Below, piece after piece: positions 25,310 through 53,056 of a DNA stretch of 64,000 nt. The notes below the pieces were generated by a model. It made no database searches. It was given only the letters and a program-made list of their open reading frames with translations, and was not told the DNA's origin. The position numbers were made by a program, and so were the translations under genes. The DNA is taken from contig NZ_FOZX01000007.1 in assembly GCF_900116135.1 (NCBI RefSeq), positions 124,001 to 188,000 of the forward strand, given 5' to 3'. Numbering within the stretch: the first letter of the stretch is position 1; each line of letters starts with the position of its first letter. Source of the DNA: Saccharopolyspora flava (GTDB taxonomy: Bacteria; Actinomycetota; Actinomycetes; Mycobacteriales; Pseudonocardiaceae).

Positions 25310-26220
25310 CCGTCGTGACGTTGGGCGAGACGATGATGGCTTTGCGCACCACGGGGCTCCTGCGGCTCGGCGGGAGTGCGCGCACGTCGATCGCCGGAGC
25401 CGAAACCACCGTCGCGATCGGGCTCTCCCGGCTGGGCCACTCCGCCAGGTGGGTGAGTCGTCTCGGTCGGGATGAACCGGGAGAGCTGATCCTGCGCACG
25501 TTGCGCGCGGAGGGCGTCGACGTGTCGGCGGTGTCACGCGACGATGCGCCCACCGGGTTGATCTTCTTCGAAGAACGGCTGCCGGACCTGGTCAGAGTGC
25601 AGTACTACCGCGCCAACTCGGCCGCCACGCGGCTCGGCCCGGACGACGTCCGCACGGCCGTGTCCGGCGACGTGAGTCTGGTGCACCTGAGTGGGATCAC
25701 GGCCGGACTCGGCGAAGGTCCCCGTTCGGCGGTGGAAGCGGCGTTGGACATCGCGGCCGAACGCGGAGCCACGGTGTCGTTCGACATCAACTTCCGCTCG
25801 AAGTTGTGGTCACCCGAGACTGCGGCGGACGTGCTGACGCCGCTGATTCGCCGAGCCGACGTGGTCATCGGATCGACCGGCGAGCTCGACCTCGTCGGCG
25901 GTGTCGAGTCACTGCTCGCTGCAGGAGTGGGGGAGGTGGTGACCAAGCTGGGTGCCGGCGGCGCAGAATCCGCCACTGTGGACGGAAAGGTGAGCGCGCC
26001 GGGGAACCGGGTCGAGGTGGTGGACTCGATCGGAGCGGGCGACGCCTTCACCTCCGGTTACCTGTCGGCTTTTCTGGACGGTCTGCCCGCGCCCGAACGG
26101 CTCGCCCGCGGAAACGCCTGCGGCGCCTTCGCGGTCTCCACCTCGGGCGACTGGGAGGGGCTCCCGACCCGATCGGAACTGGCACTGCTCGACGTCGAGA
26201 AGGGGGAGGCGCTGCGGTGA
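25306..26220 (+). CDS. PfkB-family 2-dehydro-3-deoxy-sugar-acid kinase
   Basis: A 304-residue ribokinase-fold kinase. TVVTLGETMMALRTTG, VSFDINFRSKLW and the ATP/anion-hole motif DSIGAGDAFTSGYLSAFL (catalytic Asp in GAGD) match 2-keto-3-deoxygluconate kinases. In this operon it would phosphorylate 2-dehydro-3-deoxygalactonate before aldol cleavage, the role of DgoK in E. coli, although DgoK itself belongs to a different kinase family. ATGA overlap upstream and GTGA overlap downstream show tight coupling. Confidence 0.88.
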   Translation: MTVVTLGETMMALRTTGLLRLGGSARTSIAGAETTVAIGLSRLGHSARWVSRLGRDEPGELILRTLRAEGVDVSAVSRDDAPTGLIFFEERLPDLVRVQYYRANSAATRLGPDDVRTAVSGDVSLVHLSGITAGLGEGPRSAVEAALDIAAERGATVSFDINFRSKLWSPETAADVLTPLIRRADVVIGSTGELDLVGGVESLLAAGVGEVVTKLGAGGAESATVDGKVSAPGNRVEVVDSIGAGDAFTSGYLSAFLDGLPAPERLARGNACGAFAVSTSGDWEGLPTRSELALLDVEKGEALR

Positions 26221-27068
26221 CGGAGTGGAACGCGTGGCCCGGCGAACGCTTCGACCTCGGCGAAGGAGTGCGCGTGGTCGACGGGCGTGTGGTGATGGTC
26301 GACATCCTCACCGGCCGTCTGTTCGAGCTGCCGAACGACGGCGGCCCACCACAGGTGATTGCCGAAATCGCGGAGCCGCTCGGGGCGGTTGCCCCGCGGC
26401 CCGGAGGAGGCTGGATCGCGGCCGCTGGAACCGGCATCGCCGTGCTCGGCTCCGAAATGCGGTGGCTGGCCGAGCTGGAGAGCAACTCGGGAATGCGGAT
26501 GAACGACGGTGTCGCCGACCCGGCCGGTCGTTTTTGGGCCGGTTCCATGGCGTACGACAACACACCAGGAGCGGGCACCCTCTATCGCGTGGACCCGGAC
26601 GGCACGACCAGTGTCGCAGTGCGGGGCTTGACCGTGCCGAACGGGCCAGCCTTCAGCGCGGACGGTTCTACGATGTACCTCGCCGACAGCGCAAAGGGGA
26701 CGGTCTACCGGTACCGGGTTGATCCGAGCACCGGGACACTTCATGATCAACATATGTTCGCCTCCCTGGACCACGGCAGTCCAGACGGTATGACCGTGGA
26801 CGCCGAGGGCTTCCTGTGGTCGGCAATCTGGGGAGCCGGACAGGTGCGCCGATACGCGCCGGACGGATCGGTGGATCAGGTCCTCGACGTCCCGTGCGCT
26901 CAGCCGACCAGTGTCTGCCTCACCGGAGACCATCTCATCGTCACCTCGGCGAACATCGGGATCGAAGTTCCCACCGCGTTCGACGGCGCCGTGTTGGCGG
27001 CGCCGTGCACTGTGGTTGGAACACCCACCCGCTTTGCCACCTGCGGAAACGACCCGAACACCTGCTGA
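26217..27068 (+). CDS. SMP-30/gluconolactonase-family sugar lactonase
   Basis: A 283-residue six-bladed beta-propeller lactonase. Metal-site features include Glu in DLGEGVRVVDG, Asn in MRMNDGVADPAGRFWAGSM, Asn in GLTVPNGPAFSADG, and the Asp in HGSPDGMTVDAEGFLW. It hydrolyses the aldonolactone produced by the dehydrogenase to the acid used by the dehydratase. GTG 26217 overlaps the kinase stop. It closes the operon; a weak CGGACG/CGTCCG hairpin lies just past the stop at 27077-27093. Confidence 0.9.
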   Translation: MTEWNAWPGERFDLGEGVRVVDGRVVMVDILTGRLFELPNDGGPPQVIAEIAEPLGAVAPRPGGGWIAAAGTGIAVLGSEMRWLAELESNSGMRMNDGVADPAGRFWAGSMAYDNTPGAGTLYRVDPDGTTSVAVRGLTVPNGPAFSADGSTMYLADSAKGTVYRYRVDPSTGTLHDQHMFASLDHGSPDGMTVDAEGFLWSAIWGAGQVRRYAPDGSVDQVLDVPCAQPTSVCLTGDHLIVTSANIGIEVPTAFDGAVLAAPCTVVGTPTRFATCGNDPNTC

Positions 27069-27253
27069 CGATGAGACGGACGTAGCTCGTCCGGCGGTTC
27101 GGGACCAGCCTCCTGACCAACGCCGCATGCGTCCGAGCAGGGCGGAACATCACGAGGCTGCAGGGCAGGGGAGAATCGGTGCGCGACTCCATGAGGTGGC
27201 CACCTCCTGCCGGAACGCGACGAGCTTGTGCACCACATGACGAAGCGGGATGC

Positions 27254-27667
27254 ATGACGATCGATCCAGCCGCGACTGAGCCGAAGGACAGCCATTTTTG
27301 GCAGGAACGCAGGATCTGCTTCCTCGCCACGCAGCGCCCCGATGGCAGCCCGCACCTCGTCCCCGTCGGCGCCACCTTCGATGCTGAAACCGGCATCGCG
27401 CGCATCATCAGCAGCGCCGGAACCCGGAAGGTACGCAACGTTCTGGCGGCTGGCCCTGACGTGGTGGTCGCGGTCAGTCAGGTCGAAGGCAGGCGCTGGG
27501 GCACCCTCGAAGGCAAGGCGCTGATCAAAGACGATCCGGAATCCGTCGCCGAAGCTGAGCGGCGCTACGCACAGCGATACCGTCCGCCTCGCCCCAACCC
27601 CACACGAGTGGTCATCGAGATCACCGTCACCCGCGTCATGGGCAACGTGCGCACACCCGGTTGGTAA
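27254..27667 (+). CDS. PPOX-class (F420-type) flavin-binding split-barrel protein
   Basis: A 137-residue protein with RRICFLATQRPDGSPHLVPV, then TRKVRNVLAAGPDVVVAVSQ and RRWGTLEGKA, typical of actinobacterial pyridoxamine-phosphate-oxidase-like proteins that bind F420 or FMN (Rv1155-like). ATG 27254 gives the usual short N-terminus. It is separated from the sugar operon by 185 bases, so it is probably its own unit; it lies just inside the right end of the island. The reaction is unknown. Confidence 0.8.
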   Translation: MTIDPAATEPKDSHFWQERRICFLATQRPDGSPHLVPVGATFDAETGIARIISSAGTRKVRNVLAAGPDVVVAVSQVEGRRWGTLEGKALIKDDPESVAEAERRYAQRYRPPRPNPTRVVIEITVTRVMGNVRTPGW

Positions 27668-27822
27668 CCGCCGCGCCAGGGAGGCTTGCGGGTCTGGAGC
27701 AGGAGTGAAACTGGAGCGAGCAGACGTCCGCAGCGTTGGCGAACTGCATCGAACTGCAGCGCCGAGAACGTAAGATAGTGCAGTTTCTCGATTATCGCTT
27801 CTGCCTGTCTCTTGTGGACGGC

Positions 27823-27866
27823 ACTGGGGGTCAAGGCGTCGTGGGTTCGAATCCCGCCGTCCCGAC
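27823..27866 (+). repeat. right attachment-site copy (tRNA-Pro 3' fragment)
   Basis: Forty-four bases match 14610-14653 at 43 positions, from the anticodon loop to the acceptor end. No 5' tRNA half precedes them, so this is not a gene. A separate terminator follows at once, as expected if this is the displaced original 3' end of the tRNA locus. Confidence 0.85.
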
Positions 27867-27870
27867 CGGC

Positions 27871-27913
27871 AAGAGGGTTTCCGCAGGTCAGAGCCGGCGG
27901 GAACCCTCTTTTT
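27871..27913 (+). terminator. rho-independent terminator after the tRNA fragment
   Basis: AAGAGGGTT pairs with AACCCTCTT, with an inner CCGC/GCGG pairing, followed by five T. Its tail (TTTTTGTGTTC) resembles that after the intact tRNA-Pro (TTTTTCGTGTTC). Confidence 0.8.
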
Positions 27914-28063
27914 GTGTTCTTGTTCAGCCTCCCGGAGTCAAGCACGCCGCTCATGGACACCTTGACTGCGGAGTTCTCGAATGGCCGTGTTTGATCTTGG
28001 GGAGCTCGGTCGGGCCTCTCGAGTGTTTGGAGATGCCTCAGGCTGTGGCGTGAGCGCCCGTAT

Positions 28064-28288
28064 CTACCGACGATTTTTCGCTGATTCGAGCGCGAAGACC
28101 GTGATGACCGTGAGCGCCAGGACGGCAATCGGTGCGACGTAGTGGGACGTGCCGATTTCGTCGGGGAGGACCAGGGTCCACAGCATCGGGCCCCGGCCGA
28201 GGGTTAGCCCGGCCAACGGGATCACGCCCAGTGTCAGCCCGGCAAGCACGGCGAACCCCTGTGCGCTCTCCAGATTCTTCGCGTTCAC
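28064..28288 (-). CDS. small two-helix membrane protein
   Basis: Seventy-four residues from GTG 28288, with GGGGAAG just upstream. Two hydrophobic helices are visible (FAVLAGLTLGVIPLAGLTL and YVAPIAVLALTVITVFAL), with a short polar loop and the charged end SAKNRR. It is divergent from a TetR gene across a 17-bp inverted repeat, so it is probably the target of that regulator. I do not recognise the family. Confidence 0.65.
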   Translation of the reverse strand: MNAKNLESAQGFAVLAGLTLGVIPLAGLTLGRGPMLWTLVLPDEIGTSHYVAPIAVLALTVITVFALESAKNRR

Positions 28289-28300
28289 AGCTTCCCCTTT

Positions 28301-28357
28301 TTGCAATGCGAGTGCATTGACGCGCCGAGGGTACATGGCGATGCACTCGCATTGCAA
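28301..28357. promoter_or_regulatory. paired TetR operator arms
   Basis: TTGCAATGCGAGTGCAT at 28301-28317 recurs as its exact reverse complement at 28341-28357, 23 bases apart. The two arms sit directly upstream of the two divergent starts (13 bases from 28288, 4 bases from 28362). Two equal TetR-dimer sites, or one for each promoter, is the natural reading. Confidence 0.7.
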
Positions 28358-28361
28358 TACG

Positions 28362-28967
28362 ATGAGCCTCGTGCCGAAGATCGTGAACGTTGAAGAGCAC
28401 CGGGCGCGGATCGCTGCCGCGGTGTGGCGTGTTGTCTCCGACCGGGGGCTCGATGCCGTGTCGCTGCGGTCCGTCGCTTCCGAGGCCAAGGTGTCGATGG
28501 GGCAGGTGCAGCACTACTTCGCGTCGAAGGACGACCTGCTGTACGCCGGGGTCAAGTACTCCTATGGGCTGATCGATCAGCACGTGGAACAACGGCTCGC
28601 CGAGTCAGAGGGCTCGCCCCGCGAGGTGATGCTCGCGATCTTGACCGTGCTTGTCGGCGAGGAGCCCGTGGTGCGGGACGCGATTCGCGTCAACATCGCC
28701 TTCGCGGCCCGCACCCAGAACGAGCCTCGGATCCAGGACCTGCTGACATCCGGCGACGACGAGATCGTCAATCTCTGCACGCAGGTCCTCGCCCAGGCGC
28801 AACGAGACGGCCGCCTGAGTTCCGATCTCGACCCCGTGACCGAAGCTCAACTCTTGTTCGGCCTGGCCACCGGACTCGGGACGCAGGTCGCGGTCTATGG
28901 GCGCAGCGCAGATCAAGCAATCGACGTGTTGACGTATCACCTGCGCAGGCTGGGCATCACGTCGTAG
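28362..28967 (+). CDS. TetR-family regulator
   Basis: A 201-residue TetR protein. The N-terminal HTH reads IAAAVWRVVSDRGLDAVSLR, then VASEAKVSMGQVQHYFASKDDLL; the C-terminal helical domain is of the common actinobacterial type (RVNIAFAARTQNEP, LLFGLATGLGTQVAVYG). ATG 28362 is four bases past an operator arm; GTG 28371 (MPKIVNVEEHRARIA) matches the usual family start and may be used. The mRNA is likely leaderless or nearly so. It probably controls itself and the divergent small membrane gene. Confidence 0.88.
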   Translation: MSLVPKIVNVEEHRARIAAAVWRVVSDRGLDAVSLRSVASEAKVSMGQVQHYFASKDDLLYAGVKYSYGLIDQHVEQRLAESEGSPREVMLAILTVLVGEEPVVRDAIRVNIAFAARTQNEPRIQDLLTSGDDEIVNLCTQVLAQAQRDGRLSSDLDPVTEAQLLFGLATGLGTQVAVYGRSADQAIDVLTYHLRRLGITS

Positions 28968-29068
28968 GAGCCCGGGCCGGCTCCCACGTCCACCACTGTT
29001 CGGGTCACCCGCGGCCTCGGCCAGGCCCATGCAGGGCAACCGACGATCGACCCGAGCGTCTTAAGGTC

Positions 29069-29165
29069 ATGACAGACCGTAGTCCCGTTGCTGACAGCGA
29101 GCTGATGAGGTTCGCAATGACTGTTGTGCACGAGGCAGGGCAGTTGTCCGTCGACTACTGCGCCC
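29069..29165 (+). pseudogene. N-terminal stub of an inositol-monophosphatase/histidinol-phosphatase-like gene
   Basis: After a TTAAGG ribosome-like site, ATG 29069 opens MTDRSPVADSELMRFAMTVV, followed by HEAGQLSVDY, resembling the first helix of the inositol monophosphatase family. The frame then loses the resemblance and stops at 29188. Its end coincides with the end of the opposite-strand hydrolase stub, suggesting a deletion join. The match is short. Confidence 0.3.
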
Positions 29166-29333
29166 GTTGCCGCGCCGGTCATAGCTGATCACCGTGAACT
29201 CATCGGCCAACAGGTCGGCGAGCGCGTCGAAATGGCCGCCGTCGCCTGTCGCACCCATGATCAGCAGGACGGGCGGCCCCGTCCCCCTGGTCTCGTAGTA
29301 GAGCGCGGTCCCGTTGACATCGATCGTTGGCAC
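29150..29333 (-). pseudogene. N-terminal fragment of an alpha/beta hydrolase
   Basis: GTG 29333 opens VPTIDVNGTALYYETRGTG, then PPVLLIMGATGDGGHFDALA and FTVISYDRRGNGRS, the oxyanion-loop and strand-4 region of alpha/beta hydrolases. The frame then degenerates before the nucleophile elbow would appear. The gene is truncated at the junction near 29155. Confidence 0.55.
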
Positions 29334-30143
29334 CTCTGCCCCCAGTCGGCTCGAGATGGGTCGTATCCCATGATGCCAGCAGGTACAAGTCTTCGGAATG
29401 CGGCTAGATACGCGCGCAAGGCCGACAGCGCGCTGAACATGGCGAATCTGGATGGGATCCTCCGGTCGCGTCGCTAATCCGAAGCCGTCTGGGCCTGGAG
29501 GGGCGCGGCGGGGTCGCTCTGATCCGCGACGCCGGCGTCGGCGCCCGCCGGAGGGCGTGAGTTGCAACGCTGGCGCGAGGTGGGTTGAGGGTTGTGTTCC
29601 TCGGGGTGTGCGAATTTCCCGTTTGGAAAAAGTTGTGGGGGAGCTGTATAAGGGTTCGGCTTTGGGGTCTGAATGTGGTGTTGGTTGGGGTTTTCGGGTC
29701 ATCCTTTCGGGCGTTGCGTGGGGGATAACGGCGGTGTTATTTGCGGTTGGATTTTGTGCTGGTGGCGGTGATTCGGGTGGTTGGTTGTGGGGGTGTGAGT
29801 GAATCGTCCGCTAGTCGAAGGCGGCTAGGGAAACACCCAGAGTGGGTGTTCTGGGAAGTGGTGCTGGCCACTTGATCGGGATCTTGCGGGTGCTTGATCG
29901 GTTACTCTAGGTTGATCAACGAGCATGATTATCAGACGTTGACCTCGTGCGATCCGATCTAGCAGTTGCAGAGCGCGTTCGCGTGCCTGCTGGTCCTCGT
30001 AATTCCACGGCTCCGCATCCGCGTGTTCGCGGTGTGCTGGGTCGCGCAGTTGTGCGTGCAGTTGCAGTCATTCTTCGCCGGGCACATCGGAGTGCTGTTG
30101 GCGGCAATTCCGTGATGGGTAATTCCCCGAGTTGAGGATGAGT
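29334..30143. other. non-coding stretch upstream of the polyketide operon
   Basis: No convincing gene. From about 29560 to 29800 the plus strand is G/T-skewed, much like 5600-5990. Hairpins AACACCCA-GAG-TGGGTGTT (29832-29850) and AAGTGG/CCACTT (about 29856-29873) follow. The last 270 bases should contain the promoter of the polyketide operon; I cannot assign -35/-10 boxes with confidence. Confidence 0.5.
29872..29920. promoter_or_regulatory. repeated TTGATC motifs ahead of the polyketide operon
   Basis: TTGATC occurs at 29872, 29894 and 29912; the last is centred in the perfect palindrome GTTGATCAAC (29911-29920). Spacings are 22 and 18 bases. This is a possible binding site for a regulator of the operon, none of which is encoded inside the cluster. 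Confidence 0.35.
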
Positions 30144-31019
30144 ATGGTATTTGCGCTGCTCTTTCCCGGGCAGGGGGCGCAGTTCCGAGGAATGGGGAAC
30201 GACCTGTTCCCGCGGTATCCCGGATTGACCCGGTTCGCCGCCGATGTGCTGGGGTACGACCTGGCCGCGCTGTGCCGCGACGACCCGGACGGGGTGCTGG
30301 CGCGGACCCGGTACACCCAGCCGGCGCTGTTCGTCGTCAACGCGCTGCACACCTTCGAGCGCGAGCACCACGAGCGGCGGCGGGCGGACTACTACCTCGG
30401 GCACAGCCTCGGCGAGTACAACGCGCTGCTGGCCGCCGGGGCCTTCGACTTCGAGACCGGGTTGCGGCTGGTCGCCAAGCGGGCCGAGCTGATGGACGCC
30501 GCCTCCGGGGGTGCCATGACCGCGGTGATGGACGCGCCCGAGGCCCGGTTGCGGGAGATCTTCGCTGAGCACGACGTGTCCGGTGTGGACGTCGCCGGGT
30601 ACAACACCGATCAGCAGCTGGTGATCGCCGCGCCCGACGAGGTGCTGCGGGCCGCGCACGCCGCGCTGCAGGAGCACGGCGTGCGGTTCGCGCCGCTGCG
30701 GGTCAGCGCGCCCTTCCACTCCCGCTACATGGCTCCGGTGCGCGCGGAGTTCGAGGAGTTCCTGCGGGGTTTCACCTTCGACGTCCCGCACACGCCGGTC
30801 ATCGCGAACACGACCGGACGCCCGCACCGGCCGGACGCGCTGGTCGCGGCGCTGGGCGAGCAGCTGGTGTCGCCGGTGCGCTGGACCGACAGCGTGCGGC
30901 ACTTGCTCGGCGAGGACCCGGACCTGGAGTACGAGGAGATCGGCGGGCAGGCCGTGCAGCGCATGGTCGCCCGCATCCGCCAGGCGACGCCGGTCGCCAC
31001 CACCGAGAGCAGGGAGTGA
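30144..31019 (+). CDS. discrete (trans-acting) malonyl-CoA acyltransferase
   Basis: A 291-residue malonyl-CoA:ACP transacylase. The N-terminus is FALLFPGQGAQFRGMG, the active serine is in GHSLGEYNALLAAGAF, and SAPFHSRYM carries the second histidine in the form (xFHS) usual for malonyl rather than methylmalonyl specificity. I start at ATG 30144 because GAGG lies six bases upstream; ATG 30138 and TTG 30132 are in frame. The megasynthase downstream has no AT domain in any module, so this enzyme must load all its ACPs and the free ACP. It is the first gene of the operon and is three bases from the ACP. Confidence 0.95.
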   Translation: MVFALLFPGQGAQFRGMGNDLFPRYPGLTRFAADVLGYDLAALCRDDPDGVLARTRYTQPALFVVNALHTFEREHHERRRADYYLGHSLGEYNALLAAGAFDFETGLRLVAKRAELMDAASGGAMTAVMDAPEARLREIFAEHDVSGVDVAGYNTDQQLVIAAPDEVLRAAHAALQEHGVRFAPLRVSAPFHSRYMAPVRAEFEEFLRGFTFDVPHTPVIANTTGRPHRPDALVAALGEQLVSPVRWTDSVRHLLGEDPDLEYEEIGGQAVQRMVARIRQATPVATTESRE

Positions 31020-31022
31020 GCA

Positions 31023-31268
31023 GTGGACCGCACCACGAAGATTACGCAGTTCATCGAGGAGCGCTGCCTCGTCGAGTTCGGCACCGACGTGACCCCGCAG
31101 GACGACCTGTTCAAGACCGGTGTCCTGGACTCCTTCGGCTACGTGCAGCTGATGGCGTTCCTGGAGCAGGAGTTCGCGCTGGACATCGACCACGAGGACA
31201 TGCTCACCAACGTCCTGGTCTCGCTGGAGTCCATCGACGGGTACGTGGCCGCGAAACTCGGGCAGTAA
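31023..31268 (+). CDS. free-standing acyl carrier protein
   Basis: An 81-residue ACP with the phosphopantetheine serine in TGVLDSFGYVQLM. The GTG start follows GGGAG. Placed between the discrete AT and the AsnB-like amidotransferase, it most likely carries malonyl, which the amidotransferase turns into malonamyl, the starter of glutarimide polyketides. Pathways of this family often have two such ACPs; only one is seen here. No phosphopantetheinyl transferase is encoded nearby. Confidence 0.92.
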   Translation: MDRTTKITQFIEERCLVEFGTDVTPQDDLFKTGVLDSFGYVQLMAFLEQEFALDIDHEDMLTNVLVSLESIDGYVAAKLGQ

Positions 31269-31282
31269 CGGGGAGAACCAGC

Positions 31283-33249
31283 ATGTGCGGAATCACGGGC
31301 TTCGCGGCTCCGGCGCTGACCGGGCAAGCCGACGAGGTGCTGACCTCGATGCTCGCGCTGATCCACCACCGCGGGCCCGACGAGGCCGGGTACTACGTCG
31401 ACGACGGGGTGGCGATGGGCACCGCGCGTCTGTCCATCGTGGACATCGACAGCGGTTCGCAGCCGATCGGCGACCCGTCGGAGCGGTTCTGGATCTGCTT
31501 CAACGGCGAGCTGTACAACCACGTCGAGCTGCGCGCGGAGCTGGCCGCGCTGGGCCGGCCGTTCCGCACCCGCTCGGACACCGAGGTCGTGCTGCAGGCC
31601 TGGATCCAGTGGGGCCCGGACTGCCTGCGGCGGTTCAACGGGGCCTTCGCCTTCGCCCTGCGCGACGCCGAGGCCGACGAGCTGTTCCTGGCGCGCGACC
31701 GCTTCGGCAAGCGGCCCCTGTTCTACGTCGACCGGCCCGGTGAGCTGCTGTTCGCCTCGGAGCTCAAGGCGTTCCGCGCGGTGCCCGGATTCCGCTACGA
31801 GCTCGACGGGCGCGAACTGGCCTCCACCTACGCGACCTGGACGCCGCTGCCGGACCGGTCCGTCTTCCAGGGCGTGCGGCAGCTGCCGATGGGCTCCTAC
31901 ATGGTCGTGCGGGGCGAGCGCCGCGAGGTGCGCACCTACGAGCCGCTGGCCGTGGACGCCCTGCCGTTCGAGGGCAGCGCGGACGAGGCCGTCGAGCTGG
32001 TGCGGGAGAGCCTGCACCGGGCCGTGGAACTGCGGCTGCGCAGCGACGTCGAGGTCGGGGTCTACCTCAGCGGGGGCCTGGACTCCTCGATCGTCACCCA
32101 GCTCGCGACCCGGCTCTCGCCGCACCAGGTGCGGACCTTCTCGGTGTCGTTCGAGGACGCCGAGTTCGACGAGTCCCGCCACCAGGAGCTCGTCGCCGAC
32201 CACCTCGGCACCCGGCACTCCGCGCTGAAGATCACTGGGGCCGACATCGCCGAGCACTTCCCGGACGCCGTCGAGCACGCCGAAGCACCCGCGTTCCGCA
32301 CCGCGTTCGTGCCGATGTTCCTGCTGTCCCGGCACGTCCGGGACGCCGGCATCAAGACGATCCTCAGCGGGGAGGGCGCCGACGAGGCTTTCCTCGGGTA
32401 TTCGCTGTTCCGCGAGACGACGCTGCGCGCGGAGTGGTCCGGGTTGACCGAGCAGGAGCGGCTCGACCGGCTGGCCGGGCTCAACCCGGAGCTCGCGCAC
32501 TTCGGCTCCGCGCACCGCAAGCACCTGCTGGGCCTGTTCGAGCAGTTCGCCACCGAGCGGATGCCGGGCCTGTTCTCGCACGAGATCCGTTACCAGAACG
32601 GCAGATTCGCGAGCCGGCTGCTCAAGGACCGGGCCGATCCGTTCGGCGACCTGCTCGCGCTGGTGCGCTACACCCCGGGCTACGCGGAGCTGTCGGCGAC
32701 GCAGAAGGCCCAGTGGCTGGAGTACAAGACGCTGCTGGCCGGGTACCTGCTGTCGACTCAGGGTGAGCGGATGGGTCTGGCGCACTCGGTGGAGAACCGC
32801 TGCCCGTTCCTGGACCCCGAGGTGGTCCGCGCCGCGCGCGCCGTGAACCTGCGCTTCGACGACGGTTCCGAGGAGAAGCGGGTGCTCAAGGACGCGTTCC
32901 GCGGCGTGCTGCCGGAGCGCAGCGTCACCCGCCCCAAGCAGCCGTACCGGGCGCCGGGCAGCGCCGCGTTCAAGGACCAGCGCCCGGAGTACCTGGAGCT
33001 GCTGCTGTCGGAGAACGAGCTCAGCCGGATCGACCCGATCGATCCCGTCTTCGCCCGCAAGCTCGTCAACAAGATCATGGCGACCCCCGCTCCGGAGATC
33101 AGCACCAAGGAGGACCAGGCGTTCGTCCTGCTGCTCTCGACCGCCGTGCTGCACCACCGCTTCGTGCAGGGCGCCGCGGTGCCCGACGTGGCCCTGAACC
33201 TGCGCACCACCGTTGATCGGCGGGGACGCACCCGCCTGGGAGGAACCCG

Positions 33250-33253
<4 letters not shown>
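31283..33253 (+). CDS. AsnB-like glutamine amidotransferase (malonamate-forming)
   Basis: A 656-residue class II glutamine amidotransferase/asparagine-synthetase homologue. Cys2 after the initiator (MCGITGFAAPALTG) is the glutaminase nucleophile; HHRGPDEAGYYVDDGVAMG and FNGELYNH complete that domain (residues 1-200). The synthetase half has the PPi-loop VYLSGGLDSSIV, FSVSFEDAEFDESR and SGEGADEAFLGY. In glutarimide clusters (migrastatin, lactimidomycin and cycloheximide families) a homologue amidates malonyl-ACP. Its place between ACP and trans-AT PKS supports that role over primary asparagine synthesis. The stop overlaps the PKS start (ATGA). Confidence 0.9.
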
Positions 33254-53031
<19,778 letters not shown>

Positions 53032-53056
53032 TTCCCGACCCTGGATGGGAGAAGCG

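Noticed and set aside
14654-27822. Prophage or conjugative element
   Set aside because: No integrase, replication, transfer or phage structural gene can be read in the interval.
27823-27866. A second tRNA-Pro gene
   Set aside because: Only the 3' half is present; no acceptor 5' strand or D-arm precedes it.
29124-29477. A 117-residue plus-strand protein
   Set aside because: It crosses the hydrolase remnant in antisense; its last 35 residues look protein-like but no start or family supports it.
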